Below are positions 36,557 to 45,111 of a DNA stretch of 64,000 nt, piece by piece. Source of the stretch: JADLHS01 sp044225555. GTDB lineage: Bacteria > Verrucomicrobiota > Verrucomicrobiia > Limisphaerales > JADLHS01. Below the pieces are notes generated by a model, which was given only the letters and a program-made list of their open reading frames with translations, did no database searches and was not told the DNA's origin. The stretch lies in the NCBI GenBank assembly GCA_044225555.1, contig JBGAIM010000005.1:1-64000 (forward strand), written 5' to 3'. Each line of letters starts with the position of its first letter. The first letter of the stretch is position 1. The position numbers and the translations under genes were made by a program.

Positions 36557-37960
36557 ATGAAACTGACACTGCGCGAAAAGATCGGCTACGGATTCGGCGA
36601 CGCCGCGTCGTCCATGTTCTGGAAATTGTTCTCCATGTACCTGATGTTCTTTTACACGGACATCTTCGGCCTGTCGGCCGCCTTCGTGGGCACCATGTTT
36701 CTAATCACCCGCATCTGGGACGCTGCTTTCGATCCGTTGGTGGGCATCCTCAGCGACCGCACCGAGACGCGCTGGGGCAAATTCCGGCCCTACTTGCTCT
36801 GGATGACGATCCCGTTTGCAGTGATCGGCGTGCTCACCTTCACGACGCCGGCCTTGAGCCTCGACGGGAAAATGATCTACGCCTACGTCACTTACTCGTT
36901 GATGATGATGATTTACTCGCTCATCAATGTGCCCTACGCCTCGCTCCTGGGGGTGATGACAGCGGATGGCAAGGAACGAACCACGCTGGCGACTTTCCGC
37001 TTCATCTTCGCCTTCGCCGGCAGTCTCGTGGTGCTGGCGGCCGCCGAGCCCCTCGTGGGATATTTCAGCCGCTGGGGCGGTGGCGGGCCGAACCTGCAGC
37101 GCGGCTGGCAATGGGCCGCCGCGGTATTCGCCATACTCGCCGCGATCCTGTTCTGGTTCACGTTTGCGTGGACGCGGGAACGCATCAAACCGGTGTCGGA
37201 AGCAACCTCCCTGAAGGATGATCTGCGCGACTTGCTCAAAAACCGCCCGTGGTTCGTGCTGCTGGGCGCGGGCATCGCCACGATCTTTTTCAACTCCATC
37301 CGGGACGGCGCCGCGATCTATTACTTCAAATATTACCTGCGCACCCAGGACGCATTCTCGCTCCCGACGCTGAAACTCACGATTGGCTGGAGCAGCCTGT
37401 ATTTCGTGCTTGGCCAGGCGGCGAACATTCTCGGCGTAATTCTCGCCAAGCCGATCTCCGACCGCATCGGCAAGAAAAACACCTTCTTTGCGGCCATGCT
37501 GTCGGCTTCCGTTTTCAGTTTCCTGGTTTATGGCTTGTCACCGGATTCGGTCCTGCTCGTGCTGGTGCTGCAATGCTGTATCAGCGCCAGCGCCGGCTTC
37601 GTTTTCCCGCTGTTGTGGTCGATGTATGCCGACACGGCAGATTATTCGGAATGGAAAACCGGCCGCCGCGCCACCGGGCTGGTGTTCTCGGCCTCATCGA
37701 TGTCCCAGAAGTTCGGCTGGACGCTGGGCGGCGCCTTTGCCGGCTGGCTGCTGGCCTTCTACGGCTTCCAGGCGAACGTGGTGCAAAACGATTCCACCCA
37801 GACGGGCATCCGCATGATGGTGAGTCTGTATCCGGCCATCGGGGCGCTGGTTTCCGGCCTGTTTATGCTGGTCTATCCGTTGAAGGAAGCCTTCCTGAAG
37901 GAAATCGAAACTGACCTGGCCGCGCGACGCGCGACGCAGGTAAACCCGCCAACCACTTGA
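36557..37960 (+). CDS. GPH-family sugar:cation symporter
   Basis: A 467-residue inner-membrane protein with about 12 transmembrane segments. It opens LREKIGYGFGDAASSMFWKLFSMYLMFFYTDIFG, then ITRIWDAAFDPLVGILSDRTETRWGKFRPYLLW, which is the signature of the glycoside-pentoside-hexuronide:cation symporters (MelB/XynB type). In known beta-mannan loci of Bacteroides a comparable transporter imports mannobiose. It is followed directly by the epimerase and GH130 genes that process mannobiose in the cytoplasm, so it most likely imports beta-1,4-mannobiose. Confidence 0.88.
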   Translation: MKLTLREKIGYGFGDAASSMFWKLFSMYLMFFYTDIFGLSAAFVGTMFLITRIWDAAFDPLVGILSDRTETRWGKFRPYLLWMTIPFAVIGVLTFTTPALSLDGKMIYAYVTYSLMMMIYSLINVPYASLLGVMTADGKERTTLATFRFIFAFAGSLVVLAAAEPLVGYFSRWGGGGPNLQRGWQWAAAVFAILAAILFWFTFAWTRERIKPVSEATSLKDDLRDLLKNRPWFVLLGAGIATIFFNSIRDGAAIYYFKYYLRTQDAFSLPTLKLTIGWSSLYFVLGQAANILGVILAKPISDRIGKKNTFFAAMLSASVFSFLVYGLSPDSVLLVLVLQCCISASAGFVFPLLWSMYADTADYSEWKTGRRATGLVFSASSMSQKFGWTLGGAFAGWLLAFYGFQANVVQNDSTQTGIRMMVSLYPAIGALVSGLFMLVYPLKEAFLKEIETDLAARRATQVNPPTT

Positions 37961-38032
37961 AATCCGATCTCAACCTCCAGGGTGAGTGAAAAACGCCGAT
38001 GCCGTAACCATTCATATTCCGCCTGTCATCCA

Positions 38033-39268
38033 ATGAAGTCCGCCACTCTCGAATCCCGTGCTGTCCTCGCGCGCCAGCTAACGCCGCGGATCCGCGCGCA
38101 ACTCTTCGATCACATCCTGCCGTTTTGGTGCGGCCCGGCGCTGGATCACGAGCACGGCGGGTGGATGGCATGGCTGGCCAATAGTCTAACAGCCGACCGC
38201 ACCCAACCCAAAGGGCTGATTGTCCATAGCCGCATTCTCTGGGCGTTCTCCGCCGCCCATCTGCTGCGGCCCGACCCGCTTTATCGCCAAATGGCCGAGC
38301 GCGCGTTCGAATACTGGATGAACTTCTTTTGGGACCGGCAGCATGGCGGCGCCTTCTGGCGGCTCGACGATCACGGACACCTGCGGGACGCCGCTAAAAA
38401 AATTTACGGTCAGGCGTTTGGCATTTATGCGCTTACCGAGTACTACCGCGCCTTCAACTCTGCGTCCGCGCTCGCCCGCGCGCAGGAATTGTTTGCGTTG
38501 ATTGAACGCCATGCGCACGACGCCAGGTTCGGAGGCTATGTCGAGGTTTGCCGCCGCGACTGGTCGGAAGCCGGACCGGAAGCGCGGCTCAGCGACAAGG
38601 ACCAGAACGAGAAGAAGTCCATGAACAACCACCTGCACGTGCTGGAGGCCTACACCAATCTCCACCGGGTCGCTCCCTCGCCCATCGTCGAAGAGCGTCT
38701 GCGCGAACTCATCGGACTGTTCCGTGACCGCATCCTCGATGTAGGCACCGGCCACTTGCATCACTTCTTCGATGAACAATGGCAGGTGCGTTCCCATACC
38801 TACACCTTCGGGCATGATATCGAGGCGAGCTGGCTGCTGTGCGAGGCGGCGGATGTTTTGCACAACCAGGATTTGCTCGAACCGGTCCGCCAAGTCGCAT
38901 TGCGCATGGCGGAGGCGGTGTTCGCGGAAGCTCTTCCGGCTGATGGCGGGTTGTATTACGAAGGCAAGGGAGGGCAGGTGATTGACCTCGGTCGCGAATG
39001 CTGGCCCCAGGCCGAAGCGCTGGTGGGTTTTTTGAACGCCTTTGAACTCAGTAATGAGGTAAAATATCTCGATGCCGCCCGCCGTGTCTGGAATTACATC
39101 GAGCAAAACCTTGTCGACTGCGTCCACGGTGAATGGTTCTGGCGGATCAATCCCGATGGCCAGCCTGACGCCGAGCTGCCGAAGGTGAGCGAGTGGAAAG
39201 GGCCTTATCACGGTACCCGCGCCTGCCTGGAAGCCCTGCGGCGGCTTAAAACCATTTCTTCAACCTGA
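38033..39268 (+). CDS. Mannobiose/cellobiose 2-epimerase (AGE family)
   Basis: A 411-residue (alpha/alpha)6-barrel protein. Conserved motifs are ILPFWCGPALDHEHGGW, QAFGIYALTEYYRAF, KKSMNNHLHVLEAYTNLHR, FGHDIEASWLLCEAA with catalytic His, and EWFWRINPDGQP...KVSEWKGPYHGTRACLEALRRL. These match cellobiose/mannobiose 2-epimerases, not N-acylglucosamine epimerases. It converts Man-beta-1,4-Man to Man-beta-1,4-Glc, the substrate of the next gene product. ATG 38033 is preferred to an in-frame GTG at 37982, because homologues begin close to the conserved helix. Confidence 0.9.
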   Translation: MKSATLESRAVLARQLTPRIRAQLFDHILPFWCGPALDHEHGGWMAWLANSLTADRTQPKGLIVHSRILWAFSAAHLLRPDPLYRQMAERAFEYWMNFFWDRQHGGAFWRLDDHGHLRDAAKKIYGQAFGIYALTEYYRAFNSASALARAQELFALIERHAHDARFGGYVEVCRRDWSEAGPEARLSDKDQNEKKSMNNHLHVLEAYTNLHRVAPSPIVEERLRELIGLFRDRILDVGTGHLHHFFDEQWQVRSHTYTFGHDIEASWLLCEAADVLHNQDLLEPVRQVALRMAEAVFAEALPADGGLYYEGKGGQVIDLGRECWPQAEALVGFLNAFELSNEVKYLDAARRVWNYIEQNLVDCVHGEWFWRINPDGQPDAELPKVSEWKGPYHGTRACLEALRRLKTISST

Positions 39269-39284
39269 GACCTCCTATCCATCT

Positions 39285-40478
39285 ATGACCCAAAAAGCAT
39301 TCGCCCAAAAACTGAAGCAACTGAAACAAAGTCACGCCGCGCTGCTCCGGCGCAAAAACCGGCCCCAACCCGATGGCAACGGCATCTTCGATCGCCATGA
39401 ATTCCCCGTGCTCACGGCCGAGCATACCCCGCTGGAATGGCGCTACGATTTCAATCCGCAGACCAACCCGCATTTGATGACGCGTCTCGGCGTCAACTGC
39501 GTGTTCAACGTCGGCGCGATCGAACTGAACGGTAAAATCCTGCTCCTGGCCCGCGTCGAGGGTTGGGATCGCAAGTCCTTCTTCGCCGTGGCCGAAAGCC
39601 GGAACGGCGTGGACAACTTTCGGTTCTGGGATTACCCGGTGCGGATGCCGGAGCTGGACGCCCGGGAAACCAATCTCTATGACATGCGCCTCGTGAAACA
39701 CGAGGACGGCTGGATCTACGGCTTGTTCTGTGCCGAGCGGCATGATGATTCGAAGCCACGCGATCTCTCGGCCGCCATCGCGCGCTGCGGGATCGCCCGC
39801 ACCAAAGACTTGATCCAATGGGAGCGGCTCAATGACCTCAAAACTCCCGCACTGCACCAGCGCAATTGCGTGCTGCACCCCGAGTTTGTGAACGGCCAAT
39901 ACGCCTTCTACACCCGGCCGATGAACGACTTCGCCGCCACCGGTTCCGGCGATGGCATTGGCTGGGGCTTGTGCGATGACATCACCAAAGCGGTAATCAA
40001 GAAAGAAAGCATCATTGATCCGCGCTTCTATCACACCATCAAGGAAGGCAAGAACGGCCTGGGTCCCGCCCCCCTCAAGACCAGCGAAGGCTGGCTGCAT
40101 CTGGCCCATGGAGTGCGCAACACCGCCGCCGGCATGCGCTATGTGCTCTACCTGTTCCTCTGCGACCTGAAAGATCCGTCGAAGCAGATTGCCGCACCGG
40201 GCGGACATTTCATGGGCCCGGAAGGCGATGAGCGTGTCGGCGACGTGTCGAATGTCGTGTTTGCCAACGGCTGGGTGGCGCGAAAAAACGGCGAGGTGTT
40301 CATTTATTACGGTTCATCGGACACCCGCACGCACGTGGCAAAGACCTCGGTGGAAAAACTGCTCGATTACGTAAAGCAAACGCCGGCAGACGCGATGCGT
40401 TCCAAGCTGTGTGTCGATCAACGCTGCGCTTTGATTGAGCGCAATCTCCGCCTCCGTGGCGGACAAAAAGGCCGTTAA
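39285..40478 (+). CDS. GH130 4-O-beta-D-mannosyl-D-glucose phosphorylase
   Basis: A 397-residue five-bladed propeller enzyme. GVNCVFNVGAIELNGKILLLARVEGWDRKSFFAVAESRNGVDNF, the catalytic Asp region in ARETNLYDMRLVKHEDGWIYGLFC and DPRFYHTIKEGKNGLGPAPLKTSEGWL fit GH130 subfamily 1. It phosphorolyses mannosyl-glucose to alpha-mannose-1-phosphate and glucose in the cytoplasm, saving one ATP. Its start lies 16 nt after the epimerase stop, so the two form an operon with the symporter. The opposing GH26 gene ends 25 nt downstream. Confidence 0.92.
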   Translation: MTQKAFAQKLKQLKQSHAALLRRKNRPQPDGNGIFDRHEFPVLTAEHTPLEWRYDFNPQTNPHLMTRLGVNCVFNVGAIELNGKILLLARVEGWDRKSFFAVAESRNGVDNFRFWDYPVRMPELDARETNLYDMRLVKHEDGWIYGLFCAERHDDSKPRDLSAAIARCGIARTKDLIQWERLNDLKTPALHQRNCVLHPEFVNGQYAFYTRPMNDFAATGSGDGIGWGLCDDITKAVIKKESIIDPRFYHTIKEGKNGLGPAPLKTSEGWLHLAHGVRNTAAGMRYVLYLFLCDLKDPSKQIAAPGGHFMGPEGDERVGDVSNVVFANGWVARKNGEVFIYYGSSDTRTHVAKTSVEKLLDYVKQTPADAMRSKLCVDQRCALIERNLRLRGGQKGR

Positions 40479-40503
40479 TCTTGGGCTGCGGTGCCGCCCG
40501 AGT

Positions 40504-42123
40504 TCAGGGGCGAACCACCCGATAAAAGCGCGTCGGCTGGTTCGAGGCCTTGGTGTCGACGAAGGTGAAAACGCCACCGGTAAATTTGTTGGTTGCGATC
40601 GAAGTCCACGAGGCAACTGGCAGGTTCGCATTGGTGGCCGCGAGCAGGCGATGCGTAGCGCCGCGAGTGCCTTTGGCGTTCAACTGCATCACCAGGTTTG
40701 TCTTCCCCCACGACACGATGCGTGACGGGATGGCGTTGGCTTCCTCCAGCGTGACCACGTTGGTTGACTGGTAAACGCGCACGACCGTTTCGGCGGGCAT
40801 CCCGGTCGGGCCCAGGGAGCCGGTCCACGGCAGGAAATAGGCGAACCACACACCGAACTGGTGCATCTTGGGCACGTCCGGAACGCCGCCAAACTCCGTC
40901 AGCGCGATCAGCTTTTTCCCGTTGAACCGGGCCTTCAGCGTCTCCCAATTGGCGGACAACGGATCGCCCTTGTCGGTCGGATAAGCGTCCACGCCGACGA
41001 TGTCCACCACGTCGTCTCCGGGATACCACGCCGGGTCTTCGCTGGTCAGCACCCAGATGAGGTTATGCAGGCCGTGGTACTGGGTGAGGCGGCTGTAGAG
41101 CAACCGCCAGAGTTGCTTGAACGGCTCCGGCCCTTTCGCGCCCCACCAGAACCAGCCGCCTTCCGATTCATGCAGCGGACGCCACAAGACCGGGATATTG
41201 TTGCTGGCGAATTTTTTTAACTGCACCGCAATCGCGTCCATGTCGCGCAGCAGCATGGCATACTCGGCCGAGTTGGTGTTGGCGAGGGCCGCGGCGACGT
41301 CGAACGTGGTCGCGTGGGTGTAAAATCCGCTCCACCACTCGTGGCCCGGCGTGTTGAGCAGATTCGTCGGTGCGTTCCAATGCCAGCACATGGAAAGTGC
41401 GTGACCGAGATTGTCGAGGGCGATGATGCTTTCGGTGAGGTTGCCGGGATTCGCGCCATACGCGATTCGCGAGGGCGAGTAGTCCATGAAATCCGCGGAG
41501 ACGATGATGGGCCGGCGACCGGTGATATTGAACACATTCGTGGCCTCGTTGGGATTCATCTGGCCGGACCAGGTGACCTTGCCGTAATCGGCCACCAGAT
41601 CCGCGAGCAGCATGCGCGCGGCGAAGGTGGCTTGTGGATCCGCGGGGGTGGCCGGGACTGGCAGCGGCGGCGGGGGCGCGACCGCTGGGACGAAATCCGC
41701 ACGATCAATTTCATAGTAGTTCCAGCCGCCGCTGATCTGAAGGGTGTTGACGCCATTGGTAAGCTGGACCAACCCCGCCGCGTAACTCCCAAAGCCGGTG
41801 GTTTGCGGGAACATGCCGGACGTGACGGCGCCATTGATCGTGGCGTCGAATCCCTTCTGCCCATACTGCGAACGAAAACGGATTTGGAGATGGTATAGTC
41901 CATTGGTGGCGCTGAAATCCCAGCGCACCGCGTCGCCGGTGTTGTCGAACCCGGTGACGTAACCCGTCCCCGAGTATCCGGACACGGCCGAACTGACCGT
42001 CGTTCCCACGAGCGTTCCGTTTTCGGCCTCGAGCACAATCTGCGCCCCGAGATCGCGAGCTGGAAATATCAAGGCAGCGATTACCAGTGCGGCGAGTCGG
42101 TGATTTTTGTGCGGCGCAGGCAT
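40504..42123 (-). CDS. Secreted GH26 beta-mannanase with CBM35-like domain
   Basis: A 539-residue protein with signal peptide (LAALVIAALIFPARDLGA). A CBM35-type N-terminal domain follows (VLEAENGTLVGT...YSGTGYVTGFDNTGDAVRWDF...WNYYEIDRADFV, about 30-150), then a Pro-rich linker and the GH26 barrel. The acid/base Glu about 319 is in WRPLHESEGGWFWWG and the nucleophile Glu about 410 in ALTEFGGVPD; WHWNAP is also conserved. The C-terminal module ends RFYRVVRP, like the proteins at 565 and 22469. It should cut beta-1,4-mannan outside the cell to mannobiose and longer products. It is read together with the following reductase gene, one nucleotide apart. Confidence 0.9.
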   Translation of the reverse strand: MPAPHKNHRLAALVIAALIFPARDLGAQIVLEAENGTLVGTTVSSAVSGYSGTGYVTGFDNTGDAVRWDFSATNGLYHLQIRFRSQYGQKGFDATINGAVTSGMFPQTTGFGSYAAGLVQLTNGVNTLQISGGWNYYEIDRADFVPAVAPPPPLPVPATPADPQATFAARMLLADLVADYGKVTWSGQMNPNEATNVFNITGRRPIIVSADFMDYSPSRIAYGANPGNLTESIIALDNLGHALSMCWHWNAPTNLLNTPGHEWWSGFYTHATTFDVAAALANTNSAEYAMLLRDMDAIAVQLKKFASNNIPVLWRPLHESEGGWFWWGAKGPEPFKQLWRLLYSRLTQYHGLHNLIWVLTSEDPAWYPGDDVVDIVGVDAYPTDKGDPLSANWETLKARFNGKKLIALTEFGGVPDVPKMHQFGVWFAYFLPWTGSLGPTGMPAETVVRVYQSTNVVTLEEANAIPSRIVSWGKTNLVMQLNAKGTRGATHRLLAATNANLPVASWTSIATNKFTGGVFTFVDTKASNQPTRFYRVVRP

Positions 42124-42124
42124 T

Positions 42125-43141
42125 TCATTCGGGCTGGTTCAGGATGTGTTCAACGGCGTTCAATTCGTCCGTACTCAATTCCACACCCTTCAGGGCCGCA
42201 ACACAATCGTCAAGCTGGCTGACTTTGCTGGCACCAATCAGAACCGACGTGACCGGCCGCTTTTGCAACAGCCAGGCGATGGCGAACTGGGCGAGGGTCT
42301 GTCCGCGGCGGCTGGCCACCTCGTTGAGGGCTTTGAGCTTGTGGACTTTCGCCTCGGTGATGGCACTCGCCTGCAGTGCGCCGGTAATTTTGGCGGCGCG
42401 CGAATCTTCCGGAATGCCATGCAGATATTTGTTCGTCAACAAGCCCTGCGCCAGCGGCGAGAACACGATGAGTCCGATCCCTTGCCGCTCCACCACCTCC
42501 AGCAAACTGCCGGCGCTGCTGGTCCGGTCCTCCACCCAGCGGTCGAGCATGGAATACTTCGCTTGATGGATCAGACACGGCGTCCCGAGTGACCGCAGGA
42601 TCGCAATGGCTTGTTCCGCCCGCGCCGCGGGATAATTGGAAATCGCGGCGTACAAGGCCTTCCCGGAGCGGACGATCTGCGCGAGCGCCCCCATGGATTC
42701 TTCCAGCGGGGTGTCAGGGTCGGGCCGATGATGGTAGAAAATGTCCACGTAATCCAACCCCATGCGTTTGAGACTTTGGTCGAGACTGGCGATCAGATAT
42801 TTCCGGGAACCGAAATCCCCGTACGGCCCGGGCCACATGTCGTAACCGGCTTTGGTGGCAATCACGAGTTCATCGCGGTACGGTTTCAGGTCCGCCGCCA
42901 GCATCCTTCCGAAACTCTCCTCCGCCGAACCGGGGATCGGACCGTAATTGTTGGCGAGGTCGAAATGGGTGATGCCGAGATCGAAAGCGCGGCGCACCAG
43001 CGCCCGGCCATTTTCAAACGGATCCACGCTGCCGAAGTTGTGCCACAAGCCGAGCGAGATTGCGGGCAGCCGCAGCCCGCTTTGGCCGCAACGACGGTAG
43101 GGCATTTTGTTGGAATAACGATTTTGGTCTGCCTGATACAT
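42125..43141 (-). CDS. Aldo/keto reductase (YghZ/glyceraldehyde-3-phosphate reductase type)
   Basis: A 338-residue TIM-barrel NADPH enzyme. Catalytic Asp is in ITHFDLANNYG with Tyr following, Lys in IATKAGY, and His in DIFYHHRPD; SNYPAARAEQAIAIL and IGASKVSQLDDCVAAL form the cofactor site. MPYRRCGQSGLRLPAISLGLWHNFG is the YghZ-type opening. The start at 43141 is chosen because AAAGGA lies 6 nt ahead; an in-frame ATG at 43147 is too close to it. What it reduces in mannan metabolism is not evident; a general aldehyde or sugar reductase is likely. Confidence 0.87.
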   Translation of the reverse strand: MYQADQNRYSNKMPYRRCGQSGLRLPAISLGLWHNFGSVDPFENGRALVRRAFDLGITHFDLANNYGPIPGSAEESFGRMLAADLKPYRDELVIATKAGYDMWPGPYGDFGSRKYLIASLDQSLKRMGLDYVDIFYHHRPDPDTPLEESMGALAQIVRSGKALYAAISNYPAARAEQAIAILRSLGTPCLIHQAKYSMLDRWVEDRTSSAGSLLEVVERQGIGLIVFSPLAQGLLTNKYLHGIPEDSRAAKITGALQASAITEAKVHKLKALNEVASRRGQTLAQFAIAWLLQKRPVTSVLIGASKVSQLDDCVAALKGVELSTDELNAVEHILNQPE

Positions 43142-43344
43142 GCTCATTCCTTTCCCCGCTGTCCCGCCGTCCGTCGGTGGTTCGCCGGCTTTCGACCGAT
43201 TCAGATTTTGAACTGTGTTTTGGAGCGGCAAAGTATCAGACCCTGTTGCTCCTGGGTTAGCCATGAGTTTACGTGACACAACAGACCAAGCTTGGTGAGA
43301 TATGATGCTTGCCCTTGGTCTGGTTGGACCAGGAACGCAGGTCT

Positions 43345-44691
43345 ATGCATCAATGCCCATTCAATCGGCGAGAATTCATCAAACGGACGGCCCTGGCTCT
43401 CCCGCTGGTGACGGCGGGATGCCATAGCGCGCCAAAGTATCCGTGCGGTTCCGGCGACTTCGTGACGATCCGCCACCAGCGCTTTGAGCGGCGCGGGCGG
43501 CCGTATTTCTTTCTGGGAGCAAACTTTCATCAGGCGGCGATGCTCGGCGATCCAGAACTGCCGGGCGGCCGCGAACAGCTTCGGCGTGAGCTGGACCTGT
43601 TGCATTCGGTTGGCATCGCCAACCTCCGGCTACTGGCCGGCTCGGAAGGTTCCCTGACCGCCGCTGGTGGTCGGCGCGGCATGCTGACCAAGCCCGGGCA
43701 GTGGGACGAGGGATTGTGGCAGGGATTGGATTTCGTTCTCGCCGAGATGGCCAAACGCGACATGACCGGGGTCCTGTACCTGACGAACTATTGGGAATGG
43801 TCCGGTGGCATGGCCGTGTATGTGAATTGGGCCACCGGCGAACCCATCCCTGACCCCAACAAGCCGGGCGCCAAACACACGGGCGCGGATCACATGAACT
43901 ACGCGGCCCGATTCTATGGATTGCCGCGCGCACAGGAACTGTTTCACGAACACATCACTTACGCTCTCAGCCGTCGGAACACGGTGAACGGCCGCATTTA
44001 TTGTGACGACCCGACCATCATGTCCTGGCAACTGGCCAACGAACCGCGGCCGGGAACGGACGATGCCGCCACCACGGCGAATTTGCCTGTCTTCACTGAA
44101 TGGATGGATGAAACCGCGCGTTACCTCAAGGCGCGCGCCCCCCGCCAGCTCGTGAGCACCGGCAACGAAGGCACGATCGGTTGCATCGGCAGCTCCGATG
44201 CCTTCCTCAAAGCGCATCAGAGTCCTGCCGTGGATTACGTGACCTTGCACCTCTGGGTGAAAAACTGGGGCTGGCTGAAGGAGCCGCGACTGGGTCCGCA
44301 GTACGAAGCGGCCACCGCGCGCGCCGCCCGTCACATCGAGGAACACGTCGCTCTGGCCGCCCAACTTGGCAAGCCGCTGGTCATGGAGGAGTTTGGCATC
44401 GACCGCGACGAGGAAAGCACCGCCCCGGACAGCCCGACGCGCATGCGGGATGACTATTACGAACGCATGTTCCACTGCGTGCTCGACTCGTGCCGATCGG
44501 GCGGCAGTTTGCAGGCGGCGAATTTCTGGTCGTGGTCCGGTGAAGGCAGCCTTGAGGCACTTCGTCAACGCTGGGCGGGCCATGCGCGTTTTCTTGAACC
44601 TGTCGATCAGAATGGTGTGCTGGCCACCGACCTGACCACGCTGGCGGTCATTCGGCAACACACAGCCCAGTTGAAACGATTGTCCGGCTGA
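43345..44691 (+). CDS. GH5_7-like beta-mannanase, Tat/lipoprotein signal
   Basis: A 448-residue protein. Its N-terminus has a twin-Arg pattern (NRREFIKRTALALP) followed by VTAGC, a plausible lipobox, so a membrane-anchored exported enzyme is expected. The barrel has FLGANFHQAAML at strand 1, acid/base Glu about 233 in WQLANEPRPG and nucleophile Glu about 349 in VMEEFGIDR; YLTNYWEWSGGM and FWSWSGEG match the GH5_7 mannanase group. ATG 43345 is taken because it starts the signal and has AGGA upstream. It is divergent from the reductase/GH26 pair, sharing a 200-nt control region. Confidence 0.87.
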   Translation: MHQCPFNRREFIKRTALALPLVTAGCHSAPKYPCGSGDFVTIRHQRFERRGRPYFFLGANFHQAAMLGDPELPGGREQLRRELDLLHSVGIANLRLLAGSEGSLTAAGGRRGMLTKPGQWDEGLWQGLDFVLAEMAKRDMTGVLYLTNYWEWSGGMAVYVNWATGEPIPDPNKPGAKHTGADHMNYAARFYGLPRAQELFHEHITYALSRRNTVNGRIYCDDPTIMSWQLANEPRPGTDDAATTANLPVFTEWMDETARYLKARAPRQLVSTGNEGTIGCIGSSDAFLKAHQSPAVDYVTLHLWVKNWGWLKEPRLGPQYEAATARAARHIEEHVALAAQLGKPLVMEEFGIDRDEESTAPDSPTRMRDDYYERMFHCVLDSCRSGGSLQAANFWSWSGEGSLEALRQRWAGHARFLEPVDQNGVLATDLTTLAVIRQHTAQLKRLSG

Positions 44692-44825
44692 AGGTGATGC
44701 CGGGCTCCCAGCAACCCCTCCGAATCAAATCCTGGGTTCCGCCCTGGCAAAGCCTCCGCCTCCTCCACACTCACGAATCGCCCCATTCCAACGGTATCTG
44801 TATCAATGTCATTGAGCTGTGAACT

Positions 44826-44973
44826 GACACCAAAACTGACACCACTTCGGTTAAATCGAGTTAATCAGGGTACGGTCGGATTAGCTTGATTAGCACAAAA
44901 GCCCCAATAATATGACCCTGTTCTTTTTAGGAAACTCAGAGGAAGTGAGCCCGAGTCCTACCTCTGGAGCCAA
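44826..44973 (+). repeat. Right copy of the integrase-tail plus tRNA-3'-end-like sequence (candidate att)
   Basis: The motif pair of 17642-17778 recurs here in the same order and orientation, 27.2 kb away: 18 of 19 bases at 44826-44844 and 23 of 23 at 44951-44973. The bases ahead of this copy (GTGAG before CCGAGT) could partly pair with CCTAC, as a damaged T-arm would, but no full tRNA is present. The 420-nt gap 44692-45111 contains nothing else recognised. Confidence 0.5.
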
Positions 44974-45111
44974 ACCTAAATCTTCGAGTCTTCCGGAGGG
45001 GCTTCGGGATCAAATAGCTTGCGCATGGTTGATCCCATGAACTTCAGACGCCAATCGTCGAGTGCGGAACCCAACTCGGAAGTCTTTTGGCCTATGGGCA
45101 TTCGTAGTGGG

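Noticed and set aside
44942..44973. Possible tRNA gene
   Set aside because: Only a T-loop/acceptor-like 3' end is present; no anticodon or D arm can be folded upstream. Recorded as a candidate attachment repeat.
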